The translations under genes and the position numbers were made by a program. From Thermofilaceae archaeon (lineage in GTDB: Archaea > Thermoproteota > Thermoprotei > Thermofilales > Thermofilaceae): 64,000 nucleotides of DNA. Below, piece by piece: positions 8,884 to 17,412 of this stretch. The notes beneath the pieces are model-generated. The model was not told the DNA's origin. It worked only from the letters and a program-made list of their open reading frames with translations, and did no database searches. Positions within the stretch are counted from its first letter, which is position 1. Each line of letters begins with the position of its first letter. The stretch lies in the NCBI GenBank assembly GCA_038731975.1, contig JAVYQJ010000005.1, positions 1 to 64,000 on the forward strand. Reading direction: 5' to 3'.

Positions 8884-9903
8884 TTACGGTGTCTCTGCTC
8901 GCACTTCCAAACCCGTGAGCCTGGTGAAGGCTTCAGCTCTCCTCTCCAGCCTCTCGAGCGGCAGGGCCCAGGCCTCGGGGCTTAGGAGCAGGACGAGCTC
9001 TGAACCTCTCAGCTCAGCCCCGTAGTAGAAGCCCTCACCCCTATACGCGTTTTCGAAAGTATCGGCTAGCCTCACAGCGGAGGCCACTAGTTGCGCGTTG
9101 AACCCCAGCTCACTCAAGCTTGGGTCGGCGAGGAGGTCTGTTTCATCCTCGTGGTGGTAAATAGCCTTAGAAACGATCTCGCGGTCCCACGCTCGCTCTG
9201 ACTCCCAGAGCCTCTGGGCGAACTCTGCTCCAACCGACGGGTGCTCCCCACCCCCCGATAGGACCCGGCCGACATCGTGAGCCAGGCCGGCCACGTAAGC
9301 GTTGAGCAGGTCTCCGCGTGAAACGCCGAACCTGTCGGTTACGGCCTCCAGGACGTCCAGAGCTACTCCAGCGACTGTTGAGGCGTGAACCCCGTAAGCG
9401 CTCCAGTAGCTGAGAGCCCCCCTCTTAACCCTCCTTAGGTGGTTGACGAGCCTCGCCACCAGATCAACTCCGATGACGTCCCTCGCCCTGAAGAACCACC
9501 TGAACGCGAGCGACTGGGACGGCGTCTCGCCGACGAACCCGAGTCTGGACAGCCTCTGCCTAGCGTCGTTCCGCGAGATTCGCTCCCTCAACCCCAAAAT
9601 CATCGCGACCGTAACGCCGCTCCGACCGATGCCGCCCCGGCAGTGGACGAGAACCTTCTCACCGCGCTTCAACCTCTCGAGGACGGGTAGGGCGACGTCC
9701 ACCAGCACGCTTTCGAACGCCGTGTAGGAGAAGTCGGGTATCGGGTATTCAAGCCTCTCGACGCCGGGCGGCACGGCGTAGCTGCACTCGCCCTCCGTTA
9801 GATCGACCACCAGGGCTACCCCTCTTCTGGCGAGGGCTTCAATGAGCTCCGTGTCGGGGCATGAGGACCAGTAAAGGTTTCCCAGCTCCCTAAGCCGAAC
9901 CAT
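8884..9903 (-). CDS. Dual-specificity/tyrosine phosphatase fused to an HD domain
   Basis: Residues 1-150 are a cysteine phosphatase. The P-loop VLVHCRGGIGRSGVTV has the HCxxGxxRS/T signature, and the general-acid loop may be PIPDFSYTAF. Residues from about 165 onward are an HD-type domain: YVAGLAHDVGR supplies His-Asp, GGEHPSVGAEFA and AIYHHEDETD supply further His, and AVRLADTFENAYRG a distal Asp. The catalytic Cys and Arg and the core HD residues are intact. Phosphoprotein, phospholipid and nucleotide substrates are all possible. I chose ATG 9903, which follows TATA-like CTTTATC by about 25 bases; an in-frame start at 9957 exists. It is divergent from PEPCK. The fusion of two phosphohydrolase folds is unusual. 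Confidence 0.8.
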   Translation of the reverse strand: MVRLRELGNLYWSSCPDTELIEALARRGVALVVDLTEGECSYAVPPGVERLEYPIPDFSYTAFESVLVDVALPVLERLKRGEKVLVHCRGGIGRSGVTVAMILGLRERISRNDARQRLSRLGFVGETPSQSLAFRWFFRARDVIGVDLVARLVNHLRRVKRGALSYWSAYGVHASTVAGVALDVLEAVTDRFGVSRGDLLNAYVAGLAHDVGRVLSGGGEHPSVGAEFAQRLWESERAWDREIVSKAIYHHEDETDLLADPSLSELGFNAQLVASAVRLADTFENAYRGEGFYYGAELRGSELVLLLSPEAWALPLERLERRAEAFTRLTGLEVRAETP

Positions 9904-9975
9904 GCACTCCCTTCCTCCATCAAGATAAAGAGAGTTTTGCTTAAAGCATTTTAGCAACCGTGCGCCTACTCGCCC

Positions 9976-11880
9976 GTGAGCTCGCTCGCTGAGCGCGAGT
10001 TCTCGAGTATAGACCCTCTCGAGCTTCTCAATAGACTAGAGCCGAGGGATCAGGTCGAGAGGCTCCTCAAGATACCCAGCAGGAGGCTCCACGCTGATGT
10101 TGCATACGTAGCGGCGCTGGCTGAGCCGAGCCGAATCTTCGTGCACACGGGCTCGCCTGAGGATAGGGCATACGTGAGAAGGAGGGCTCTTGAGAACCGC
10201 GAGGAGTTGCCATCGAGAGTACCGATCCACACCGTGCACTTCGATGGGCCGCACGACCTGGCTCGGGATAAGGTCAACACTCGCATTTTGACGACCGGTG
10301 GAGCGCGGGTTCCGCTGCTCAACTCGCTTGAACGTGAGGAGGGGCTGCGCGAGATAGCGGAGCTGGTGAAGGGGGCGATGCGGGGGAGGGAGATGTTCGT
10401 AGCGTTTTACCTCTACGGGCCCCGCAATTCGCCCTTCTCGCTGTACGGGGTCCAGATCACCGACTCCGCCTACGTCGTGCACAGCGAGGACATCCTCTAC
10501 CGCAGCTGCTACGAGGATTTCATCGAGCGAGGAGGGGAGCTAGAGTACATGCTCTTCGTCCACGCCGCCGGGGAGAGGGACGAGAACGGTTGGAGCAGGA
10601 ACTTTGAGCGCAGAAGGATCTACATCGACTTGGAGGGGAACGCTACCTACAGCGTCAACACCCAGTACGCGGGCAACACGGTCGGACTGAAGAAGCTCGC
10701 CCTCCGGCTCGCGGTCTACAAGGGGTACAGGGAGGGGTGGCTCGCGGAACACATGTTCATAATCGGGATGCGCAACAGCAGCGGCGGAGTAACCTACTTC
10801 ACCGGAGCCTTCCCAGCGGGCTGCGGTAAGACAGCGACCGCCATGATTGCGGACACCGTCGTGGGCGACGACCTGGCGATTATCAGGGACGTCGACGGCG
10901 TCGCTCGGGCCATCAATCCTGAGGTTGGGATGTTTGGGATCATAGACGACGTTAACCCGGTGGACGACCCGGATCTCTACGCGATCCTCACCGACTCGAG
11001 CGCCGAGATAATCTTCGCTAACGTCCTCCTGACAGATGATGGAGAGGTGTGGTGGCGGGGGAAACCCTGCGAACCGAAAAGAGGTTTAAACTACGCAGGC
11101 CCCTGGTGGCCCGGCATGCGAGACGAGACCGGCAGGGAGGTGCCGCCTTCGCACCCCAATGCCCGCTTCACTGTAAGCATCCGCCACCTCCGCACGCTGG
11201 ACCCAGCGATCGACGACCCAATGGGAGTGCCCGTCTCGGGCTTCATCTTCGGCGGGAGGGACCCCGATACGTGGCCGCCCGTTCAGGAAGCCTTCAACTG
11301 GTTCCACGGGATCGTCACGATGGGGGCTTCGCTCGAGTCGGAGCGCACTGCCGCCGTTCTAGGGAAGACTGGTGAGCTCGAGTTCAACCCCTTCGCCATC
11401 CTCGACTTCCTCTCGATATCGCCGGGAGCCTTCCTAGAGCTCCACTTCCGCTTCGCCTCGAAGCTGAAGGCCACGCCGAAGGTTTTCGCTGTCAACTACT
11501 TCCTTCGGGGGAGGGACGGCCGGTACCTGGCGGAAAAGAGGGACAATAGGGTCTGGCTGAGGTGGATGGAAATGCGCTGCAACGCCCAGGTCGATGCACT
11601 CCAGGCGCCCACAGGCCGCATCCCGATCTACGAAGATCTCCGCGCACTCTTCGACAGGGAGCTGGGGAAGAGCTTCAGCGAGGAGCTGTATAGCGAGATG
11701 TTTGCCATCAGGCTTCCGCAGTACATGGCGAAGATCGAGAGGATCATGGCAATCTACCGGCGGATCCCCGACACCCCCTCACGGTTTTTCGAGCTTATGA
11801 GGGAACAGTACTTGAAGCTCAAGGAAGCCCGCAGCCGCTACGGGGAAAGGATTGACCCGTTCAAGCTGGATAAAGCATGA
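9976..11880 (+). CDS. pckG: Phosphoenolpyruvate carboxykinase (GTP)
   Basis: This 634-residue enzyme interconverts oxaloacetate and phosphoenolpyruvate with GTP/GDP, at the start of gluconeogenesis. The GTP-type P-loop is AFPAGCGKTATAMIADT, followed by a kinase-2-like GDDLAIIRD and the metal/nucleotide-binding region WWRGKPCEPKRGLNYAGPWW. FNWFHGIVTMGASLESE is a conserved C-domain segment. Length fits the GTP family (about 600-640). The start is GTG 9976, with CTTAAAGC about 30 bases upstream. The phosphatase-HD gene is transcribed divergently from the same short region. With glycerol kinase at the left edge it suggests active three-carbon metabolism. Confidence 0.95.
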   Translation: MSSLAEREFSSIDPLELLNRLEPRDQVERLLKIPSRRLHADVAYVAALAEPSRIFVHTGSPEDRAYVRRRALENREELPSRVPIHTVHFDGPHDLARDKVNTRILTTGGARVPLLNSLEREEGLREIAELVKGAMRGREMFVAFYLYGPRNSPFSLYGVQITDSAYVVHSEDILYRSCYEDFIERGGELEYMLFVHAAGERDENGWSRNFERRRIYIDLEGNATYSVNTQYAGNTVGLKKLALRLAVYKGYREGWLAEHMFIIGMRNSSGGVTYFTGAFPAGCGKTATAMIADTVVGDDLAIIRDVDGVARAINPEVGMFGIIDDVNPVDDPDLYAILTDSSAEIIFANVLLTDDGEVWWRGKPCEPKRGLNYAGPWWPGMRDETGREVPPSHPNARFTVSIRHLRTLDPAIDDPMGVPVSGFIFGGRDPDTWPPVQEAFNWFHGIVTMGASLESERTAAVLGKTGELEFNPFAILDFLSISPGAFLELHFRFASKLKATPKVFAVNYFLRGRDGRYLAEKRDNRVWLRWMEMRCNAQVDALQAPTGRIPIYEDLRALFDRELGKSFSEELYSEMFAIRLPQYMAKIERIMAIYRRIPDTPSRFFELMREQYLKLKEARSRYGERIDPFKLDKA

Positions 11881-11918
11881 ACTAAAGGATTTAAAAAAGG
11901 TACTTTAAAAGAGCGGCG

Positions 11919-12242
11919 ATGATGGAGCTCGCAACAATAATCGGGCTTGTGATCGGATGGCTGGTATCGGGCGTCGCAGTCTGGCTGGCGCTGAAATTGT
12001 TCCCCGGAAGGCAGAAGCGGGAGAGCTTTGGTGGAGCTCTGCTGACCGCGCTGGTCGGTGCTGTAATCTTCGGAGTCTTCGCGATGCTCAAGATACCCTT
12101 CGGGACCATCATTGCGATTGTGGTCTGGCTGTACGCGCTCAAGAAGATCCAGAACGTGGGCTGGCTCGGTGCCGCTGTGCTGGCGGTGCTGATCTACATC
12201 ATTAACGCGATTCTGGGCCTCTTCCTACCGACCATCCTTTAG
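11919..12242 (+). CDS. Small membrane protein, unknown function
   Basis: This 107-residue protein is almost entirely hydrophobic, with three or four transmembrane segments (IIGLVIGWLVSGVAVWLALKL, LLTALVGAVIFGVFAML, TIIAIVVWLYAL, AAVLAVLIYIINAILGLFL) and a short basic loop (PGRQKRES). No family is recognised. ATG 11919 follows GGATTTAAAAAAGG by about 26 bases, a good leaderless promoter. Its 3' end overlaps the convergent marC gene by 18 bases. Confidence 0.6.
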   Translation: MMELATIIGLVIGWLVSGVAVWLALKLFPGRQKRESFGGALLTALVGAVIFGVFAMLKIPFGTIIAIVVWLYALKKIQNVGWLGAAVLAVLIYIINAILGLFLPTIL

Positions 12243-12833
12243 GCTAAGCTCGGCGAGAGCCTCAGCGAACCCCGACCTGATGATGGAGACGGCCAACACG
12301 GCCAGAAGTAGCGAAAAGATTCGGGAAAGGGCTAGGACGGTGTTTTTACCAGCTTTTTCTAGTATCAAGCCGCTCGCGCGCAGTATGGCGTAGGCTGCCA
12401 AAGTGTTCAACACAATGCTGGCCAGCGTGGGTGCCGTGCCGTAGACTCTCGATAGGTAAATGACTGTGTACAGGCTGCCGGGGCCCGCGAGGAGCGGCGT
12501 AGCCATGGGCACGACGGCCACCTGCTCGCTCCTGAGAGTCTCCGCCTCGATCCTCCCAAAAATGCCGAAGAGAGCGATTAGGAGCAAGACGAGGCCTCCA
12601 GCGATCCGGAAATCGGCCATGCTGACGCCGTAGTAGTCCAGGATAGCACCGCCAGTCAGGGCGAAGGTGAGGAGCATTATCGACGCGATTACTATCGATT
12701 TCGTGAAGATCCGGTTCCGCTCTGCCTCGCTTAGCGTTGAGGTCAAAGCGTAGAAGATCGGCACGTTCCCGACGGAGTCGAGCACGATGAATAGCATCGC
12801 GAAAGAGTCCCAGAGCTGCTTCAGGTCAATCAT
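12225..12833 (-). CDS. MarC-family integral membrane protein
   Basis: The protein has 202 residues and six predicted transmembrane segments. It shows the MarC/UPF0056 features FIVLDSVGNVPIFYALT near the N-terminus and VPMATPLLAGPGSLYTVIYLS in the middle. Members are proposed small-molecule transporters, with some archaeal relatives linked to neutral amino acid uptake. The substrate here is not known. The start is ATG 12833, with TATA-like GATATTAACC about 25 bases upstream on the minus strand. The same AT-rich element, read the other way, serves the radical SAM gene. Confidence 0.85.
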   Translation of the reverse strand: MIDLKQLWDSFAMLFIVLDSVGNVPIFYALTSTLSEAERNRIFTKSIVIASIMLLTFALTGGAILDYYGVSMADFRIAGGLVLLLIALFGIFGRIEAETLRSEQVAVVPMATPLLAGPGSLYTVIYLSRVYGTAPTLASIVLNTLAAYAILRASGLILEKAGKNTVLALSRIFSLLLAVLAVSIIRSGFAEALAELSLKDGR

Positions 12834-12852
12834 GGAGCAGCAGCCAACACGG

Positions 12853-12863
12853 AGGGTTAATAT
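12853..12863. promoter_or_regulatory. Shared bidirectional TATA-like element
   Basis: The sequence around GGTTAATATC lies about 25 bases before the MarC ATG on the minus strand. On the plus strand it lies about 30 bases before the favoured radical SAM ATG at 12889. No other AT-rich element sits in this 55-base gap, so one element probably serves both directions. Confidence 0.4.
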
Positions 12864-12888
12864 CTGTGCCTTCCCGCTTTCTCAGGGT

Positions 12889-14034
12889 ATGTTCCTGTCC
12901 CGGAAGCTCTGGTACAGCGAGAAGGAGTGCGAGGTCTGCGGCAGGCGGTCTAGGTTGATATCGGAGGCCATCGGCGTCTGCCTCGAGTGCCTCAGGAGCG
13001 ACCCGAAGGCCGTCGAAGTTCCGCTGGAGAAGCACGCGCGCGAGCGCATTGAACTGGGTTTGCCGCCCAAACCGCCCCGCGACACAAAGGGGCGTCCATG
13101 CGGCATCTGCGATTTGAACTGCTGCATCCCCGAGGGTGGAGTGGGGTTCTGCGGGCTTGTCAGGAACGAGGGGGGCAGGCTGATTTACCTGTCGGGGCAG
13201 CCGAAGTCCGCGGTCCTCGAGTACTACTACGACCCGCACCCCACCAACTGCGTTGCCTTCTGGTTCTGCCCGGGGGCTACGGGCAGCGGCTACCCGAAGT
13301 ACGCCGTTAAGCCGGGCTGCGAGAAAGGCTACGTGAACCTAGCCGTCTTCTACGGGGCTTGCAACCACAACTGCGCCTTCTGCCAGAACTGGTTCTACCG
13401 CAGCTGCACTCTATCCGCGAGCCCAAAGGTAGGCGTGGAAACCCTGCTCGCAGCCGCGCTTGACAGGAGGGTGACGTGCGTCTGCTTCTTCGGCGGCGAC
13501 CCTGCGCCGCAGGTTCTCCACGCTCTCCACTTCTCCAGCCTCCTCAGCCAGAGGGCGGGGGGCAGAGTCATGAGGATCTGCTGGGAGTCGAACGGGCACT
13601 TCAGCCCCAGGGTGCTACCGAGGGTCATCGAAGTTTCGCTGAAATCCGGCGGAATCGTAAAGTTCGATTTAAAGGCTTGGACCCCCAGCGTCTACAAAGC
13701 CCTCACCGGCGTCGATTTGGGCTCAGTGTACGAGAACGCGCGAACCGTGGCTAAAGCGGCTGCCGAGAGGCCTGAAGTGCCGCTGTTCACAGCAAGCACT
13801 CTCCTCGTGCCGGGCTACATTGATGAGGAGGAGGTACGCGGGATTTCGCGCTTCCTAGCCTCCCTCTCTCCCGAAATCCCCTATAGTCTGCTCGCCTTCC
13901 ACCCCGATCACAGAATGCTGGATTTACCGCCCACCAGTAGAGCTCACGCGGAGAGAGCTCTCAAGGTCGCTAAGGAGGAGGGGCTCGTGAACGTGAGGAT
14001 CGGAAACCCGTGGCTTCTCGCTAACTACTATTAA
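12889..14034 (+). CDS. Radical SAM protein (PflA-activating-enzyme-like)
   Basis: The protein has about 381 residues. The [4Fe-4S]/SAM-binding motif is CNHNCAFC (CxxxCxxC) in FYGACNHNCAFCQNWFYR. Two other Cys clusters lie before it: CEVCGRRS...CLEC near the N-terminus and CGICDLNCCIPEGGVGFCG. This arrangement is typical of archaeal radical SAM proteins related to pyruvate-formate-lyase activating enzyme. FGGDPAPQ and FDLKAW are conserved core segments. The reaction is unknown. I chose ATG 12889; upstream in-frame starts (12832, 12787) would overlap marC. It is monocistronic between marC and the CBM9-like gene. Confidence 0.85.
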   Translation: MFLSRKLWYSEKECEVCGRRSRLISEAIGVCLECLRSDPKAVEVPLEKHARERIELGLPPKPPRDTKGRPCGICDLNCCIPEGGVGFCGLVRNEGGRLIYLSGQPKSAVLEYYYDPHPTNCVAFWFCPGATGSGYPKYAVKPGCEKGYVNLAVFYGACNHNCAFCQNWFYRSCTLSASPKVGVETLLAAALDRRVTCVCFFGGDPAPQVLHALHFSSLLSQRAGGRVMRICWESNGHFSPRVLPRVIEVSLKSGGIVKFDLKAWTPSVYKALTGVDLGSVYENARTVAKAAAERPEVPLFTASTLLVPGYIDEEEVRGISRFLASLSPEIPYSLLAFHPDHRMLDLPPTSRAHAERALKVAKEEGLVNVRIGNPWLLANYY

Positions 14035-14076
14035 ACTCTCCGCAATACTTTTAAAGAATAGTTTACCATAGCTTCG

Positions 14077-15105
14077 ATGGCGGGAAGAAGCGTTTATTTC
14101 GCAGTTGCTTTGCTAGCAATCCTTAGCGCCTCTCTCCTGCTGCCAGTGCTGGCGGCACCGGAGATCAACATAGATGGAGATGTTAGCGATTGGGACGCCG
14201 CAGGAATTCAGCCGGCCTACGTCGACAAGCTGGGTGACACGCAACCATGGTCGAAGGACCCGAAGATCGTCGGTGTTGGATCAACAGCTGAGCCCCCCGA
14301 GAAGGTGGAGGCGAACGATAAGTGCAGGGATCTGAAGGCGATATACTTCTACGCTGACGAAGATTGGATCTACATCCGCCTTGACGTCAACGAGCTGTAC
14401 GAGGGGTGGTGCGTACCGAGCCAGAAGTACCACGAAGGGAGGCCCGTGGCCTACCCGTACCCCAACGTAAGCGCCTACCACATCTACTTCAGGGTTCCAG
14501 GCGCTGTAATATCCCCGCAGAGCTCCGCCGCTGGAGCCAGCGATACCAGCTTTGGCGACTACGCTTGGCACTTCAATATCCAGTTCGATGCAGCATGCTA
14601 TCCTGATGGAACCTACGCGGCTCCCTTCCTGCAGTGGCCCGACTGGTCCGGCGTCTCCGTTTCGGGCGACGTAGGGTCTTTCGCCGTCGATTTGAAGAGG
14701 AGCGCATTCGAGATGAGGATCAGCAGAAAGTTCCTCGAGGATAAGCTAGGGACGAAGCTCGGTAAAGTCTACGTGTTCGTAGCTTCCGCGAAGCCGGGCG
14801 AACCGATAGGGGCTTGGGGCGAGTGGGCTCATACCTTCGACCCCGATGATCCCGGCGGCCCCGGCGAGGGTGTAGGAGGCAGCGACTTCGCCGACTACAT
14901 GCCGGATGACTCTCTGGACGTTAGGACGGGAACGGTGAGGGGACCGTTGATCGAAGTCGATCTATCGCCACCGGCTCCCCCGGCTCCGCCCGCGCCACCC
15001 GCGCCCCCAGGCCCACCCATGGAGCTGATTGCTGCAGCGGTTGCAGTAGTCGTCATAGCAGTAGTAGTGGCGGCTCTATTCTTACTCCGTCGGAAGAAAA
15101 AGTAA
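14077..15105 (+). CDS. Surface protein with CBM9/DOMON-like domain, Pro-rich stalk and C-terminal anchor
   Basis: A signal peptide (VYFAVALLAILSASLLLPVLAA) precedes a domain starting INIDGDVSDWD, the typical opening of family-9 carbohydrate-binding or DOMON-like modules. It continues with KAIYFYADEDWIYIRLDVNE and a conserved DYAWHFNIQFD segment. Residues about 290-312 are a proline-alanine stalk, followed by a transmembrane segment and RRKKK. It is probably exposed on the cell surface, binding sugar or sensing a ligand; no catalytic residues are apparent. ATG 14077 follows TTTTAAAG by 26 bases. A T-rich terminator lies just downstream. Confidence 0.7.
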   Translation: MAGRSVYFAVALLAILSASLLLPVLAAPEINIDGDVSDWDAAGIQPAYVDKLGDTQPWSKDPKIVGVGSTAEPPEKVEANDKCRDLKAIYFYADEDWIYIRLDVNELYEGWCVPSQKYHEGRPVAYPYPNVSAYHIYFRVPGAVISPQSSAAGASDTSFGDYAWHFNIQFDAACYPDGTYAAPFLQWPDWSGVSVSGDVGSFAVDLKRSAFEMRISRKFLEDKLGTKLGKVYVFVASAKPGEPIGAWGEWAHTFDPDDPGGPGEGVGGSDFADYMPDDSLDVRTGTVRGPLIEVDLSPPAPPAPPAPPAPPGPPMELIAAAVAVVVIAVVVAALFLLRRKKK

Positions 15106-15111
15106 ATAGCG

Positions 15112-15135
15112 CTCTTTTTCCTCTTTTTCTTTTCC
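15112..15135 (+). terminator. T-rich terminator
   Basis: Runs of T (CTTTTTCCTCTTTTTCTTTTCC) occur just after the stop codon of the CBM9-like surface protein gene. Archaeal RNA polymerase terminates on such runs without needing a hairpin. Confidence 0.5.
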
Positions 15136-15196
15136 TTCCCTCTCGAAGAAGGGGACCAAGTTTATAGGGGTTTGCCAACCGGCCCCTAGGGCGTTC

Positions 15197-16222
15197 TTGA
15201 GCTTGAAGAGAGCAGCTCTCGATGCTGGCGTTAGGACCGAGGTTGCTCCTCTCGCTCGTGTGGAAGGGGGGAGGGCCTACAGAGCTGACGTGGACTCGCG
15301 GGCTACAGTGATTATCCTTGACACCGACAGCGGGCTGAGGATGGCCTGCGAACCCGAAATCGTCGGAACTAGGCTGGAAAGGGAAGCGCTTCAGGCGGCT
15401 AGAGCGGCGGCAGCGATCATCGCTAAAACGGCTGGCAGCAGGGAAGTCGCATTCCTACACGTTTTGAGGGCGTCAATGGGGTACAGGCTCCACGAAGCGT
15501 TGAAGGAGGGTGGCTTTCGCCTCGCCGAGGCCTATGTGAGAGTCCGCTACCCCGGGTATTCGACGGGGTGCCACGAGGGCAGGAAAGCTGAGGTGGTTTA
15601 CGCGGATCTGGGGGGAGTTTCGCGAGAGAGGGTTTTGGTGGTGGCCGACACCGTGGCTACGGGCGAGTCCCTCGCAAGAGCCTTAGCGTACTTCCTCCCG
15701 GCGGTCGAGGCGAAAGGGGCGCGCGTTAGAGAAGTTCACGTCTACGGCTTCCTCGCGGAGGAAGGTGTAAGGAGGGTGAGCGCCGAGCTGGAGGAGTTGG
15801 GGGTGGAACGGATTTTCTTCTACGCGCTGCAGGATTTGGCGGCTCTAGCATCGAACAAGTACGATATGTTGCTGTACGGTCCCGATATTCCCGCCTACAA
15901 GTCCGGCAAGCTCGTATCGCTCGGCGGCATAGTGGCGGAGGAAACGCTGGAGAGGATGCTGCCCCACTACTTCCCCGGGATGGACCAGCCGGGAGACTGG
16001 AGCGAGCGGCAGTGCCTCCTCTTCAACGGTGGTGGCTTCGAGGAGGGGAGGATAGGGGAGCACCTGGAAAGGAGCTTGAGAGCGCTCGATGAGCTCCACG
16101 AGGCCGTGCGTGCGTTCCCGTGGTACCGGGAGGAACTCGAAGGGGTCTACGAGAAGCGCCGCAAGGGCCTTCTAGCGGCGATCCTCAGTGGGGAGTACTG
16201 CTCTCAAGGGAGGAGGCTTTAG
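15197..16222 (+). CDS. Phosphoribosyltransferase-fold protein, substrate unknown
   Basis: This 341-residue protein has a type I PRPP-binding signature, RVLVVADTVATGESLARAL, equivalent to the VVDDxxxTGxT loop. It is preceded by a region like AFLHVLRASMGYRLHEAL, which matches the loop before it in PRTases of the UPRT type. The C-terminal 120 residues (GGIVAEETLERMLPHYFPG, FNGGGFEEGRIGEHL) are not familiar. The second Asp usual in the signature is Ala here (VVADTVATG). The start is TTG 15197; GTTTATAGG at 15159-15167 is the likely TATA box. Its stop overlaps that of the convergent NikR-like gene by 4 bases. Confidence 0.55.
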   Translation: MSLKRAALDAGVRTEVAPLARVEGGRAYRADVDSRATVIILDTDSGLRMACEPEIVGTRLEREALQAARAAAAIIAKTAGSREVAFLHVLRASMGYRLHEALKEGGFRLAEAYVRVRYPGYSTGCHEGRKAEVVYADLGGVSRERVLVVADTVATGESLARALAYFLPAVEAKGARVREVHVYGFLAEEGVRRVSAELEELGVERIFFYALQDLAALASNKYDMLLYGPDIPAYKSGKLVSLGGIVAEETLERMLPHYFPGMDQPGDWSERQCLLFNGGGFEEGRIGEHLERSLRALDELHEAVRAFPWYREELEGVYEKRRKGLLAAILSGEYCSQGRRL

Positions 16223-16605
16223 AGGCAGGTTGGAATGTAGCGACAGGCTCTGCAGATCCTACCAATCGCCATGTGAAGGTTCCAAACGGAGTCGGAGGAG
16301 CCTCTCAGGTAGATCACTTCGACGCAGCAGCCGCCCCTCGAGTGGAAGTGGGATCGACTGAGCACGAGCGAGCCACTGCTTTCTAGGAGCTTGTCGACTT
16401 CTTCCTTGGCCTCAGCCGGGTAGCTGGCAACGAGTACTCCCTCGCACTCGTGCTCCCTCTCGAAGTGGATCCTCTCCATCAGGTACTCTCTCGTAGCCAG
16501 CGAGATCAGGCGGGATCTGTCCGCTCCGATAGCTTTGGCAGCTCTATCGAGTTCCTCGAAGAGGTCCTTGTCAAGCGAGATACCGAACCTCCTCTTCCTC
16601 GTCAT
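16219..16605 (-). CDS. NikR-like ribbon-helix-helix metal-responsive regulator
   Basis: This 128-residue protein has an N-terminal ribbon-helix-helix domain (RRFGISLDKDLFEELDRAAKA...RSRLISLATREYL) and a C-terminal ACT-like sensor domain. H86, H88 and C94 (SHFHSRGGCC) align with the metal ligands H87, H89 and C95 of E. coli NikR, but the position of H76 is Glu75. Extra Cys residues near the end (RICRACRYIPTC) may add a metal site. It overlaps the ABC permease gene by 4 bases and is last in the transporter operon, so it probably represses that operon in response to a metal. GTGCAC palindromes in the transporter promoter are its likely operators. Confidence 0.75.
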   Translation of the reverse strand: MTRKRRFGISLDKDLFEELDRAAKAIGADRSRLISLATREYLMERIHFEREHECEGVLVASYPAEAKEEVDKLLESSGSLVLSRSHFHSRGGCCVEVIYLRGSSDSVWNLHMAIGRICRACRYIPTCL

Positions 16606-17411
16606 CGCCGCTCACTGAGGAGGAGAGATAGCACGTACATGGCGAGTAGGGTGAAGCCCATCATCGCTGCTGGAGCAGCGTTGAGGATCCGAGAGAGGAG
16701 GAGGCCGATCAACCCGGCCGCTACCGAGCTGGCCACGCTGACAGTGAAGAACTCCCTCGCGCTCCTGGCGACCTGCGCGGCCAACGCGCTGGGCAGGAGA
16801 AGAGCCACGTGCTCCACGACGAAGCCGACGGATCTTAAGAGGCTAACCGACGTGACGGTCAGCAGAGTCGCGAGGAGGTAGTTGTGCAGCTTTACTCTCA
16901 AGCCCGATGCTGCGGCGAACTCGCTGTCAAGCCCGATGAGCATCTCCTGCATCAAGAGGAGCCTCGACGCGATGAAAGTCGCCGCGCCGATGGCAGCCGT
17001 CAAGAGCGCGTCATCCCACGTGGTCAGGAGAGGGTCGCCGAGGATGTAGGACCAGAGGCTGACCCTCACGGGGACGCTGGTGAGCACGTAGTATATAGCT
17101 GCGACGCTGCCCGCCGCGGTGAACGCGACGAACACCGACGTGGCGCTATCCTCGCTAACGCCCCGGTGGATCAGGTGGATGAGGAGGTAGGAGAGGGGGA
17201 GGCTGATAACAACAGCCCACGCGGCCGGGTGTCCGCCGAGGTGGGCCGAGGCTGCAACGCCGAGCGCGACGGATAGGAGAGCGGAGTGCGGGAGTGAAGC
17301 AGCGAAGTAGTTGAGCCTCCTCGCGTACGTAAGCGGGCTGAGCGATCCGAATGCAGCTGAGCTGCCGAGCATCACGATGACCCAACGGGGGTCGAGGCTC
17401 ACCGGTACCAC
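16602..17411 (-). CDS. ABC-3 family metal transporter permease (ZnuB/MntB-like)
   Basis: The protein has 269 residues and about eight transmembrane segments. Features of zinc/manganese ABC-3 permeases are the N-terminal SAAFGSLSPLTYARRLNYFAASLPHSALLSVALG, DDALLTAAIGAATF and LHNYLLATLLTVTSVSLLRSVGFVVEHVALLLPSALA. It starts 1 base after the ATPase stop and overlaps the regulator by 4 bases, so the three are translationally coupled. Together with the divergent binding protein it forms a high-affinity divalent metal importer. Zinc, manganese or nickel cannot be separated from sequence alone. Confidence 0.85.
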   Translation of the reverse strand: MVPVSLDPRWVIVMLGSSAAFGSLSPLTYARRLNYFAASLPHSALLSVALGVAASAHLGGHPAAWAVVISLPLSYLLIHLIHRGVSEDSATSVFVAFTAAGSVAAIYYVLTSVPVRVSLWSYILGDPLLTTWDDALLTAAIGAATFIASRLLLMQEMLIGLDSEFAAASGLRVKLHNYLLATLLTVTSVSLLRSVGFVVEHVALLLPSALAAQVARSAREFFTVSVASSVAAGLIGLLLSRILNAAPAAMMGFTLLAMYVLSLLLSERR

Positions 17412-17412
17412 C

